Assembly: GCA_018969605.1 (NCBI GenBank)
Contig: JAGWXY010000004.1
Coordinates: forward strand, 1-55,091
DNA length: 55,091 bases
Reading direction: 5' to 3'
Origin: Verrucomicrobiota bacterium
GTDB lineage: Bacteria; Verrucomicrobiota; Verrucomicrobiia; Verrucomicrobiales; Akkermansiaceae
Each line of letters opens with the position of its first letter. The stretch's first letter is position 1. Shown here in pieces: positions 33,860-43,056 of this stretch. The notes under the pieces were generated by a model, which saw only the letters and a program-made list of their open reading frames with translations, was not told the origin of the DNA and did not search any database. A program made the position numbers and the translations under genes.

Positions 33860-35398
33860 TCAAAAATTGAAGTATATGAACGGACTCGGTACGGCTGTGA
33901 ACCTGGAATACAAAAATCCGGTCAATAAAATACCGCCAGCCAGTCCATGTCGAAATCCAAGCCGGTTCGTTTCAGGCAACTGAATCTCCGTTAGATCTGA
34001 GCATTCACGCAGATTTGAAAAAAGCTGCCTGCTGTTTGGTAATGCTACCACGATAACGGACAGAACAGCCAAATGAAGACATACCCATAACCACCCTACC
34101 GGCGGATTTGGCATCGGAACGCCATTGAGAAATTCTACTAGAATGGGAATGTTTGTCGCCATTTTTGCCCAACGCTCCGGTATGCCTATGCCATCAAATC
34201 CCAACATTGCGCGTGACATGCGCAGTGCCGAAGCAACGTCATGCGCACGAAAAAAAACCCATGCAAACATAACAGCGGCCGTCGTAAGACACCATGCAAA
34301 TGCCGTCCAGACCTGCCCACCGGGTTTCCACCTCAAACTTTGGATCATGCTCTTCCAAGTAAGATGTGTTGCCAAATAAAATCCATGAAGCGCACCCCAG
34401 ATCACAAAGGTCCAGCCTGCACCATGCCAAAGGCCGCTGATCAAGAATACCAAAAGAATGTTGCGCGCCTGAATCCAATATCCACCACGGTTACCTCCAA
34501 GCGGGATATAAATGTAGTCGCGAAAAAAACGCGTTAGACTCATGTGCCAACGTTTCCAGAAATCGCTGATGCTTAATGCTTTATATGGAGAATTGAAATT
34601 GATCGGAAATCGTATCGCGAACATGGTCGCCAATCCGATCGCCATGTCGGAATAACCTGAAAAATCGAAATAAATCTGCAATCCGTATGCTATCGCTCCG
34701 ACCCACGCACTGAACCATGTCAGCCCGTCACCCTTGGCAACATGATTGAATATCCAATCGGCATGTACAGCAGCGGGATCTGCCAAAAGGGTTTTTTTGT
34801 ACAGCCCAACAAGGAAAATAGCTGTGCCCGTAGCAAGACATGCCCAATCGGGCTTAAGCTCGCGATTTGCATACTGTGGCACGATTTCGGAGTGACGCAC
34901 AACCGGCCCTGCAATCAGGTGCGGAAAGAAAACCACAAACAAACAATAATCAACAAAACCACAGCGCAAACTGGGTTTCTTAGCCACATCCATGAGATAG
35001 CCAATTTGTGTAAACGTGTAAAAAGAAATCGCCAGCGGTAAAACGATCGGGGCAATTTCAAAGGAAACACCGAACAAACTTCCAAGGCTTTCCTTGAACA
35101 TGTTCGAATACTTAAAGTGAAATAGCAATAGCAGGTTGGCGCAGATTCCCGCTATAGCCACCGGCCAATGCCCACGGCTTTCGGACTTCCGTCCAATCCA
35201 CTCAGCGAGCAAGTAGTTGAATCCCATGGAAAAAACTAGCAGCGCTGCACATTTCAAAGAAAACCATGCGTAAAAAACCATCGAGGCCGCCACCAGCAGA
35301 AGTTTTCTCGAGAATTGGAAACGGGACGGAATCAAATGAAATGCCACCACCGTCAACGGTAGGAAATACAAAAGAAAGTCCCAAGAAGTAAACGGCAT
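33860..35398 (-). CDS. MBOAT-family O-acyltransferase (AlgI/DltB type)
   Basis: 512 residues, a polytopic inner-membrane protein with about ten hydrophobic segments. FSGYSDMAIGLA and the His-containing LISGLWHGAGWTF, with the catalytic His, identify the AlgI/DltB/PatA group, which passes acyl groups across the membrane to an outside acceptor. The typical opening SWDFLLYFLPLTVVAFHL is intact. With the DltD-like gene it forms a polysaccharide O-acetylation module. Confidence 0.94.
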   Translation of the reverse strand: MPFTSWDFLLYFLPLTVVAFHLIPSRFQFSRKLLLVAASMVFYAWFSLKCAALLVFSMGFNYLLAEWIGRKSESRGHWPVAIAGICANLLLLFHFKYSNMFKESLGSLFGVSFEIAPIVLPLAISFYTFTQIGYLMDVAKKPSLRCGFVDYCLFVVFFPHLIAGPVVRHSEIVPQYANRELKPDWACLATGTAIFLVGLYKKTLLADPAAVHADWIFNHVAKGDGLTWFSAWVGAIAYGLQIYFDFSGYSDMAIGLATMFAIRFPINFNSPYKALSISDFWKRWHMSLTRFFRDYIYIPLGGNRGGYWIQARNILLVFLISGLWHGAGWTFVIWGALHGFYLATHLTWKSMIQSLRWKPGGQVWTAFAWCLTTAAVMFAWVFFRAHDVASALRMSRAMLGFDGIGIPERWAKMATNIPILVEFLNGVPMPNPPVGWLWVCLHLAVLSVIVVALPNSRQLFSNLRECSDLTEIQLPETNRLGFRHGLAGGILLTGFLYSRFTAVPSPFIYFNF

Positions 35399-35417
35399 GC
35401 GTGAGATTGGCTAAGAG

Positions 35418-36617
35418 TCAGATGCCTTGGTTTATGCTTTTGCTGGCACTTGTCTGCAATTCTGAAGGCGTCATCAAAGACTCTAATGCCATAATCATTC
35501 GCTTCTTGTAACAACGCATTCTAGCGAGGACTGGGCTAACACTCTCAATCAGGCCGAAGCGCACTGAATCGCTTCGAAAGACTGTCCATGTCATGCTCTC
35601 CTCAACATTTGAAAGCGCGGACTTGTAACCTGAACAGCCTGCCATAAAATCGTATATTTTGTATTTCCGTCCTGCTAACGCCCGCATCGCGAGCACATGG
35701 CACACAAGGCCAGGCATGGAATTTCGCTCAACCATATCGTAATCAAAGCCGCATTGGTAAAGGTAGAACCTTTCCTTGTCAGCGAACCCGTAGAGATAAC
35801 CAAGTGCCGCTTCCCCTACATTGACACGCATCACAATCACGCGGCCTTTTCCAAGGTTGCGAGCAATCATCATGCGATGGAATCTAACGAATCGTGGATT
35901 GCTAAAACATCCGGGCTGGCCTTTTGAAATCCATCGTTTCTGATGCAACGACTCGAGTGAATCCAACCACTCAAGCCCTTGTATTACTGAGCTGGCGGTT
36001 TCAACTCTCAAATCTCCCAAAGACGAGTACTCACGCATGGCCCGACGAATTTTTGCCCGTGTTTTTGCATCCAGAAGCGCCACAGGGTCACCTCCATTCC
36101 GGCGCACCTCGTCGAGATCCATCGCATGCGACTTTATGGTCATGTCGAATCGCTGCATGCCATATTTGCTAGGATCAATCGATTCAGACAACCAATCACC
36201 ACGACTCGTGCCAGGAACACTCAACTCACTTACACGAAAGACTTGCTCCAACCAATGATTGATCATTGCAGCCCTGACTTCATCCTCAGCTGAGGCGTCC
36301 AACAGGAAATCATTGTGCTCAATCACCATGTCGAGCTCTCTCACACCGGTCTCATGCAAGTGCTCGGTGGCACAATATGGGACATTACATATTTTTTTAG
36401 ATTCACCGCCCGCAAAAATGCCAAGACCAACGATTCGCACATTCTTTTCTGCTACCATTAATCGTAGTGGCCATCCGTGAGGTAAGTTTGCCAACCAAAC
36501 ACCAATCCATGACCATGTAACAAAAAATCCGGCTCTGGAACGACACTCAAGATCGAGCCACATCTTTTCCAATTCCTCGATCTCAGGTAGCTCGCCAATC
36601 CTCACTACGATACTCAT
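35418..36617 (-). CDS. CelD/BioF2-like GNAT-fold acyltransferase
   Basis: 399 residues. The two-GNAT-domain layout of the CelD/Acetyltransf_6 group is suggested by SRAGFFVTWSWIGVWLANLP at the N-terminus, a central helical stretch DAKTRAKIRRAMREY, and YLYQCGFDYDMVERNSMPG with YDFMAGCSGYK at the end. These proteins are common in exopolysaccharide loci and are presumed acyl or aminoacyl transferases acting on sugars. Twelve bases after the Wzt gene. Confidence 0.8.
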   Translation of the reverse strand: MSIVVRIGELPEIEELEKMWLDLECRSRAGFFVTWSWIGVWLANLPHGWPLRLMVAEKNVRIVGLGIFAGGESKKICNVPYCATEHLHETGVRELDMVIEHNDFLLDASAEDEVRAAMINHWLEQVFRVSELSVPGTSRGDWLSESIDPSKYGMQRFDMTIKSHAMDLDEVRRNGGDPVALLDAKTRAKIRRAMREYSSLGDLRVETASSVIQGLEWLDSLESLHQKRWISKGQPGCFSNPRFVRFHRMMIARNLGKGRVIVMRVNVGEAALGYLYGFADKERFYLYQCGFDYDMVERNSMPGLVCHVLAMRALAGRKYKIYDFMAGCSGYKSALSNVEESMTWTVFRSDSVRFGLIESVSPVLARMRCYKKRMIMALESLMTPSELQTSASKSINQGI

Positions 36618-36629
36618 TCTGTATGAAAA

Positions 36630-37919
36630 TCAATTGAAATTGGAGGTTTCGCCCACTGCATGCTGCCATGAGTGATCTACCAACACCATATCGCGCCAAC
36701 CTTCGTGTCGTAGCTTTCCCGATCTATGAAAATCCCCGTCAATCACATCAATTGAGGCCGCATCTTCAATAAAATCCTCCATCACGCCATTGCTTCCCAC
36801 ATATGTATTAATGTGATAAGTTCCTTCCATCAATGGCCATTTAGGGATAATAAAATCAATCCTGCCTGGGCCAGAAACATCCAGCTTTTTTTGATGGACG
36901 AGAGCAGTGGAAAGCGCGATGTATGACCTCGCTTCTTTTTTGATCTCGACGCAAAAAATACAGTTTTCAACGGTAATTCCGTCACGGGTGACATATTCGA
37001 AAGAAATCCTTACTTCTGATCCGGAAATTGCTTCACGCATGACATTACCATCGGCATCGCGCATGGCGACACCAATAACTTGCACCCGACCTTTGCCAGC
37101 ACGATCCTTGCGTTCTTTGAGCGCAACTTTAACCAAATTTGCCCCGCGGGTCATGTAGGTTCCGATCACCTCATCCGTAGGACCATCGGCGATGATTCGG
37201 CCCTGATCCATAAGCACGCAACGATTACAAAGATTTTGAATGAGTGGCAGTTGGTGACTTACCAAAAGCACCGTTCGACCTTCGCGGGAGGATGCATCTT
37301 CCATCTTGCCTACACATTTTTTTTGAAACTCCGAATCACCAACCGCCAGGACCTCATCCACGATGAGTATCTCAGGTTCCAGGTGCGCAGCCACAGCAAA
37401 TGCCAACCGTACATACATTCCACTGCTGTACCTTTTCACAGGCGTATCGAGGAACTTTTCGACCTCCGAGAAATCCACAATTTCATCAAAGCGGTTTTTG
37501 ATTTCTCGTCGACTCATGCCAAGGATCGCACCATTGAGAAAAATGTTCTCCCTACCGGTAAGCTCGGGATGAAATCCAGTACCCACTTCAAGTAAGCTCG
37601 CCACCTTTCCGCGCAATTGAATCTTGCCACTAGTAGGCTCAGTGATCCGGCTAAGCAGCTTTAGCAATGTTGACTTTCCCGCCCCGTTACGGCCAATGAT
37701 CCCTACCATGCCGCCGCGCTCAACATCAAGGTTTAGGTCCTTCAAGGCCCAAAAAATCGATTTATTTTTTCCCCTTTCACCAAACATTCCGCGCAATATT
37801 CCCGTTGGCTTGCGAACCGCATTTTCAAGCAAATGTCGCAACCCATCTGACTTGTCACCACGCCTATCGAGAATATATGATTTCGATAGATTGCTAACGG
37901 AAATGATGGATTCACTCAT
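36630..37919 (-). CDS. wzt: ABC transporter ATPase of polysaccharide export (Wzt)
   Basis: 429 residues. The nucleotide-binding domain (about 1-240) has Walker A GIIGRNGAGKSTLLKLL, signature YSSGMYVRLAFA, Walker B EILIVDEVLAVGD and an H-loop in LLVSHQLPLI. The C-terminal half (about 260-425) is the Wzt_C carbohydrate-binding jelly roll, which recognises a terminal modification on the chain in ABC-type O-antigen export. With the Wzm permease it moves undecaprenyl-linked polymer across the inner membrane. The start at 37919 (MSESIISVSNLSKSY) is the usual ABC beginning. Confidence 0.96.
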   Translation of the reverse strand: MSESIISVSNLSKSYILDRRGDKSDGLRHLLENAVRKPTGILRGMFGERGKNKSIFWALKDLNLDVERGGMVGIIGRNGAGKSTLLKLLSRITEPTSGKIQLRGKVASLLEVGTGFHPELTGRENIFLNGAILGMSRREIKNRFDEIVDFSEVEKFLDTPVKRYSSGMYVRLAFAVAAHLEPEILIVDEVLAVGDSEFQKKCVGKMEDASSREGRTVLLVSHQLPLIQNLCNRCVLMDQGRIIADGPTDEVIGTYMTRGANLVKVALKERKDRAGKGRVQVIGVAMRDADGNVMREAISGSEVRISFEYVTRDGITVENCIFCVEIKKEARSYIALSTALVHQKKLDVSGPGRIDFIIPKWPLMEGTYHINTYVGSNGVMEDFIEDAASIDVIDGDFHRSGKLRHEGWRDMVLVDHSWQHAVGETSNFN

Positions 37920-37956
37920 GCGGCACTTTGTTTGGTGCAATTGAATTCAATACTCA

Positions 37957-39327
37957 TCAGGCTTTGATCACGCGGCAGCCATTCAGGTCGACACAAGCCA
38001 TCGCATTGCGTGTGTCGACAACACATTGCGCCCAATCGGCCAGCTCCTGGTAATCGATGCAATCATGGGCAGTCGCAATGACAACGACATCAAATGCGCT
38101 CACCACCACCTCATTCCATCGAACGGATTTTTCTCCGACCCACTGAGCATGCTCACGCGTCATGCCAATCACCGGTATGTAAGGATCATAGTATGAAACT
38201 CGAGCTCCGTTCGCCTTGAGCTGATCCATGATTCGATAACTGGGCGACTCTCTCTCGTCATCGACATTCGGTTTGTACGCAAGACCAACGACCAATACGC
38301 TAGAATCCTTGATTGAGCGATGAACCTCATTAAGCGATTCTGCGACCTTTCTCACCACATGATTTGGCATTGCCGTGTTGATCTCGCCCGCGAGCTCAAT
38401 GAATCTAGTGGAATTTCCGAATTCGCGCGCTTTCCATGTGAGATAGAAAGGATCAATCGGTATGCAATGCCCCCCCAAACCTGGCCCGGGATAGAATGGC
38501 ATAAATCCGAAAGGTTTTGTACCTGCAGCATCGATCACCTCCCAGATATCAATACCCATAGCCTCGTACACGATCTTGAGTTCGTTCACCAACGCGATGT
38601 TGACGCTGCGAAATATGTTCTCCAGAAGCTTGGCAGCCTCGGCCACACGGCACGATGAAACTGGGATTACATCCGAAACCGCCTTTCTATACAGAACGAT
38701 GGCCTTGTCGAGACAGGCATCAGTATAACCTCCGACCAATTTCGCAACATTGCCAACACAACTCGCAGGATTTCCCGGATCCTCCCGCTCAGGTGAATAC
38801 GCAAGATGAAAATCATCCCCTGCACTCATTTTTGAGCCTGATTCCAAAACTTCTCGCAACAACTCATCGGTCGTCCCAGGAAATGTCGTCGACTCTAAAA
38901 CAACCAGACATCCCTCACGCAAATGCGGCGCTATCGACTTTCCTGTTTCTAACACGTAAGAAATGTCTGGATCGCGGTTCCTGCCCAACGGAGTCGGCAA
39001 GCACATAATTACCGCATCGGCATCAGATACTACTGAAAATTCTCCTGAAGCGCAAAACAAACCTTTTTTCCTTAAATTTGATATTCTTCCCGAATCGATG
39101 TGACTAATGTGACTTAGACCTGAGTTCAAACCGTCGACTTTGTTTGGGTCGATATCGATACCTATGACTTTTACCCCCACCTCGGCGAATCGAAGGGCGA
39201 GGGGCAATCCCACATAACCCATTCCAACCACTGCCACCTCACAAAATTGAGGCGGCATTTCAAATTTTTTTACCTGCGTATCTGCTTTGCCGATGTCCGT
39301 GGTTGATTGCATTCGAAAACTGTTCAT
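37957..39327 (-). CDS. UDP-N-acetylhexosamine 6-dehydrogenase (WbpA/WecC type)
   Basis: 456 residues. Rossmann VVGMGYVGLPLALRFAE, AYSPEREDPG, NELKIVYEAMGIDIWEVIDA and the catalytic GPGLGGHCIPIDPFYL with the active Cys, followed by LAYKPNVDDERESPS. It oxidises UDP-GlcNAc or UDP-ManNAc to the uronic acid in two NAD-dependent steps. The motif set fits the WbpA/WecC group better than UDP-glucose dehydrogenase; the exact hexosamine is undecided. It implies an acidic sugar in the polymer. Confidence 0.92.
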   Translation of the reverse strand: MNSFRMQSTTDIGKADTQVKKFEMPPQFCEVAVVGMGYVGLPLALRFAEVGVKVIGIDIDPNKVDGLNSGLSHISHIDSGRISNLRKKGLFCASGEFSVVSDADAVIMCLPTPLGRNRDPDISYVLETGKSIAPHLREGCLVVLESTTFPGTTDELLREVLESGSKMSAGDDFHLAYSPEREDPGNPASCVGNVAKLVGGYTDACLDKAIVLYRKAVSDVIPVSSCRVAEAAKLLENIFRSVNIALVNELKIVYEAMGIDIWEVIDAAGTKPFGFMPFYPGPGLGGHCIPIDPFYLTWKAREFGNSTRFIELAGEINTAMPNHVVRKVAESLNEVHRSIKDSSVLVVGLAYKPNVDDERESPSYRIMDQLKANGARVSYYDPYIPVIGMTREHAQWVGEKSVRWNEVVVSAFDVVVIATAHDCIDYQELADWAQCVVDTRNAMACVDLNGCRVIKA

Positions 39328-39359
39328 TTTTTATTGATGTTATCGTCTATTCGCGCAGC

Positions 39360-40175
39360 TCAGATGATGTCGGCGAAAGTTTTTTCAGTTATCCTAAAAT
39401 AATACAATCCGCTCACGATCAATAGGGTGATGGATGCGACCGAGAACAAAATCTCAACTCCCGTAACGCTACTCTCGCCCAACAATGCGTATCTGAATCC
39501 GTCGATCACACCGGCCATCGGGTTGATGGCTTGGAAAAATTTCCATTTTTCAGGAACCTGTGTGCTGCTAAAACCGACCGGAGATATGTACAATCCAAAC
39601 TGCACGATGAACGGAATCACATAGCGGAAGTCGCGATATCTGACCATCAATGCCGACACCCAAACACCAGCACCAAAAGCGGTGCCGAATGCCAACGTCA
39701 CAAAAAATGGCAGGGTAAATATCCGAAAATCAGGCAGATGGCGGTAATAAACAAGCAATGACGCCAACAATACCGCGCTGATCATGAAATCAACAAAGCT
39801 GGTCACCACACTGCTGATTGGCACTACAAGCCTTGGGAAATACACCTTGGTGATCATACCTTGATTCGAAACAAGACTGTTACCGCTTTCGGCAAATGCG
39901 TTCGCAAAAAACTGCCATGGCAACATTCCGCACAAAACCATCAGGGGGTAAGGAACACCGCCCGATGCCATCCCTGCAAATTCTCCAAAAACAATCGTAA
40001 GCACGATCATCGTCAGCACCGGACGAATCACCGCCCAGGTAACGCCAATGACGGTCTGCTTGTATCTAACCAGTATGTCCCGCCATGCCAAAAAGTAAAG
40101 GAGCTCCCTGTATCGCCAAAGGTCACGCCAGTACTGACCGCGGTTCTTTCCTGCTTCAATCGTTAGCGTATTCAT
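39360..40175 (-). CDS. wzm: ABC-2 type permease of polysaccharide export (Wzm)
   Basis: 271 residues. YRELLYFLAWRDILVRYKQTVIG is the ABC-2 membrane coupling helix; about six transmembrane segments follow (WAVIRPVLTMIVLTIVF, PYPLMVLCGMLPWQFFA, SFVDFMISAVLLASLLVY and others). It forms the channel that Wzt powers. It overlaps the upstream glycosyltransferase by four bases (ATGA). The two ABC genes are split by the dehydrogenase gene. Confidence 0.95.
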   Translation of the reverse strand: MNTLTIEAGKNRGQYWRDLWRYRELLYFLAWRDILVRYKQTVIGVTWAVIRPVLTMIVLTIVFGEFAGMASGGVPYPLMVLCGMLPWQFFANAFAESGNSLVSNQGMITKVYFPRLVVPISSVVTSFVDFMISAVLLASLLVYYRHLPDFRIFTLPFFVTLAFGTAFGAGVWVSALMVRYRDFRYVIPFIVQFGLYISPVGFSSTQVPEKWKFFQAINPMAGVIDGFRYALLGESSVTGVEILFSVASITLLIVSGLYYFRITEKTFADII

Positions 40176-41125
40176 GGGGGTGTTTGGCAGGATTTATTAA
40201 CCATCACCTCTTTGGTCACCGCTCCTGGAATGCGTCTCCTTGCGATGAAATTGCCGATGCTTGATTGCACGCGCCCCATCCTTCCTGCAAATCTATCCAT
40301 CCAATCCTCACTCAAAATCTGTTCTTCGTTCCGAATCACGCGCGCATTGCCGCGCAAGCGTTTTTCAATATGGTTTCGAATATCCACATCATGGATGAGT
40401 CCTGACTCAAGCACACCCGTGAGCGCGATACGTTGCGCACGCGCATGTTCCAGTGGGTTTTTCCCACATTCGACACCGATCCCTCTTGTTTCATCAGACT
40501 TGACGACCATCGGCGTCTTGATCATGCCCCAGACTCCGTCGAGCGAAGCTAACTTTAGAGCAAGGTCATGATCTTCCAACAAATTGATGCGCGGGTTGTA
40601 TCCGCCCACCTTTACAAATGAGTTGCGCTTTATCGCCGCAACTTGGTTGAACAATAAAAATCGACTGGCTAGTACCTCTCCAGGGTTTTTCCAGACAGCC
40701 TCTTCGTGTTCGCTTTCTATCCTGGCGATATCAAATGCATAGGTATCGTTTTTGCCTGCTCCGTAGATGATCTGCGCGTTGCAAACACAGCAATTCATCG
40801 CATTTCCATATGATTCCATCAATGCGACCTGACGCGCTATTTTTTCCGGAGACCAAACATCGTCGGAGTCCAGGAACGCTAGAATATCACCATTTGCATA
40901 GCGCGCGCCATGGTTTCGCGCAGCTGATGGACCAGCATTTCTTTTGCGCAAAAAATTGATTCGCGACAAGTAAGTTGAAAGCCGCTCCGCTGTATCATCA
41001 GTTGAACCATCGTCGACCACAATGATCTCGATCAAAGGATACGTCTGTTCCAACGCACTTTGGACTGACGCATGCACCGTAGCGGCGCGATTGTAGGTGG
41101 GAATGATGACCGAAACCTTTGTCAC
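40172..41125 (-). CDS. Glycosyltransferase family 2
   Basis: 317 residues. VSVIIPTYNRAATVHASVQSA, VVDDGSTDDT, NAGPSAARNHGARYANGDI and FLDSDDVW at about residue 91 form the GT2 core. The C-terminal end is basic and may lie against the membrane. It is translationally coupled to wzm. Confidence 0.92.
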   Translation of the reverse strand: MTKVSVIIPTYNRAATVHASVQSALEQTYPLIEIIVVDDGSTDDTAERLSTYLSRINFLRKRNAGPSAARNHGARYANGDILAFLDSDDVWSPEKIARQVALMESYGNAMNCCVCNAQIIYGAGKNDTYAFDIARIESEHEEAVWKNPGEVLASRFLLFNQVAAIKRNSFVKVGGYNPRINLLEDHDLALKLASLDGVWGMIKTPMVVKSDETRGIGVECGKNPLEHARAQRIALTGVLESGLIHDVDIRNHIEKRLRGNARVIRNEEQILSEDWMDRFAGRMGRVQSSIGNFIARRRIPGAVTKEVMVNKSCQTPP

Positions 41126-41167
41126 GATATTTGCCGATTTTCCAAAAACTCTTCAGAATTGCACAAT

Positions 41168-41725
41168 TTAGTCATCAATAGATATCCGACGCACAACCTT
41201 CGCCGGCACACCGCAGACCACGCTACCCTCGGGCACACTCTTGGTAACAACCGCATTGGCACCAACCACCGAACGCTGACCAATGCGAACACCTTTCAGC
41301 ACAACACACCCCTCGCCGAGCCACACGCCATCTTCAATAATCACTGGTGATGAAACCAAATCCCGACACAGGCGCGCCGGCAAGTCGTGGTGATCGAAAA
41401 CGTGATCATGATCGGTAATGTAGACCCTGCCGGCGATCAATACATCCTTGCCTATAACCACATGATTGGCAGCGCCGCAATGAAAATTGAATTGAATGCT
41501 TGTTCCATCACCAATCTCAATCGTACCACCATCTCTCACGACCTCGATCCTCGATCCCTTTCTTATGCTCACGCCTTTTCCAATTCGTACACTGGCGGTA
41601 TTTGTTAGCAATGCGGGCGAAGAGAGTCTCGATCGGAATCCGAATCCACCGAATCTCCACGACCATCTTACATAGTGCGCCACTGCGCCAACGCCGCGCC
41701 ACATACGTTGGCACTTACCTTTCAT
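41168..41725 (-). CDS. Hexapeptide-repeat sugar O-acetyltransferase
   Basis: 185 residues. Left-handed beta-helix repeats (VRIGKGVSIRKGSRIEV, TIEIGDGTSIQ) and the WbbJ-like end ITDHDHVFDHHD, VWLGEGCVVLKGVRIGQRSVVGANAVVT. The His in DHDH is the probable base. The start at 41725 overlaps the upstream membrane protein by four bases (ATGA). The acceptor is a sugar of the repeat unit or its precursor. Confidence 0.92.
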   Translation of the reverse strand: MKGKCQRMWRGVGAVAHYVRWSWRFGGFGFRSRLSSPALLTNTASVRIGKGVSIRKGSRIEVVRDGGTIEIGDGTSIQFNFHCGAANHVVIGKDVLIAGRVYITDHDHVFDHHDLPARLCRDLVSSPVIIEDGVWLGEGCVVLKGVRIGQRSVVGANAVVTKSVPEGSVVCGVPAKVVRRISIDD

Positions 41726-43014
41726 GTCGTTATCGGCATTGCGGCTATGCGTCGTTCTGAAGTTTTTTCCTCCAGTCCGATGAATCCGCTTAACCCACCA
41801 ATCAACACCCAATAAAATACATGCATCTGATCAAAATACGAAATCGATAGAAATGTCACCGTGTGCGCCGCCAAAGCGGAAGCCAGACACCAAAGTCTGA
41901 ATTTCTCGACGTTGCCTCGACGCCAATCATAAGGACCACGCATGATGTCATGGCCAAGCAAACGAAATGATCGCCACTGGATCGCAATCAAAGCGCCTGT
42001 CAATGCAAGGCCGCCGGTGATTCCGAGCTGAATGTAATAATTCGTGATGTCACAATGGTTTGGATCGCTCGCAAGCCCATAGGGCATCCAATGGCGGGTA
42101 AAGTCAGTGCCAAATGCCCACCACTCATCGAGATGCTGCACCGCCATATCGATCAGATAAGCCCGATGCCAGCCGGTACTTCCTCCGACAAAATCCATCA
42201 ATGCCATCAAGTACCACACCGGGCGATTCTTGATGAAGTGCATGAGCACCAATGCCACCACCATCCACACAAGAATTATACCGGCTTTCGATCTCCATTT
42301 CCATACGCACATGACAGCTATCGCAACCATGGCTGTGGCAATCGGACCACTCGATGATGTCGAAAAAATCGTCATGAACGCCGCGAACATCGCTACCAAT
42401 GCGAGGCCTTTTTTCTCACGCCAAATCGATACAAGAAATGGCAGTGAAGTCGCGGCCACGGTCCCGGCAAGAATCGGCGTACCGAACGAACCCTGCGCAC
42501 GAATGCGCCCGTCACGCACGATTGTCACCAACGATTGCCCGCCAAAAAACCGATATGGATTATTGCCCGTAAGCCTCTCATAAAACATAATTAGGCCAAA
42601 AGGAATCAGTACGACTGCAAGGCCAATGGCAAATCGCCCCAGCGCCTCTCTTTCCGTCAAATAGGCACGGGCAAATAGATAAGTACCGGCCACATCCAAC
42701 GAGATTCTCAATCGCGTGATCAAGGCATCACCGCCATTCCAAGGATGAGCAAACCCGCTCAGCATTACGATCATGACAAAAAGCCCAACCAATCGGTCAA
42801 TCGGATGCGAGGCATCAATCTTCATAAACCCTGCCGACCAAGCCCTCAAGAATCCGGCGATGATCACAATCCGCACAACCGTGAACGATCCCGCAAACGG
42901 CACATACGGCGTATGACATGCCGCGATGAGCAAAGGCAGAAACGCCCATCGATACGGCAAACAGAACTGCATGCCTGCAAGCAGCAGGCTGAATATGAGC
43001 ATCGTTGCGTTCAA
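41722..43014 (-). CDS. O-antigen ligase/polymerase-like membrane protein
   Basis: 430 residues with about eleven hydrophobic segments. A large periplasmic loop follows WYLMALMDFVGGSTGWHRAYLID, where an Arg-His pair occurs in GWHRA as in WaaL/Wzy_C proteins. It could polymerise or ligate undecaprenyl-linked repeat units. In a locus exported by an ABC transporter a ligase role is more natural than a Wzy role, but the sequence does not separate them. Confidence 0.82.
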   Translation of the reverse strand: MNATMLIFSLLLAGMQFCLPYRWAFLPLLIAACHTPYVPFAGSFTVVRIVIIAGFLRAWSAGFMKIDASHPIDRLVGLFVMIVMLSGFAHPWNGGDALITRLRISLDVAGTYLFARAYLTEREALGRFAIGLAVVLIPFGLIMFYERLTGNNPYRFFGGQSLVTIVRDGRIRAQGSFGTPILAGTVAATSLPFLVSIWREKKGLALVAMFAAFMTIFSTSSSGPIATAMVAIAVMCVWKWRSKAGIILVWMVVALVLMHFIKNRPVWYLMALMDFVGGSTGWHRAYLIDMAVQHLDEWWAFGTDFTRHWMPYGLASDPNHCDITNYYIQLGITGGLALTGALIAIQWRSFRLLGHDIMRGPYDWRRGNVEKFRLWCLASALAAHTVTFLSISYFDQMHVFYWVLIGGLSGFIGLEEKTSERRIAAMPITT

Positions 43015-43056
43015 ACGCAGTCCTTCCCTACTGTTTTTCGACGATGAAACAAAACA

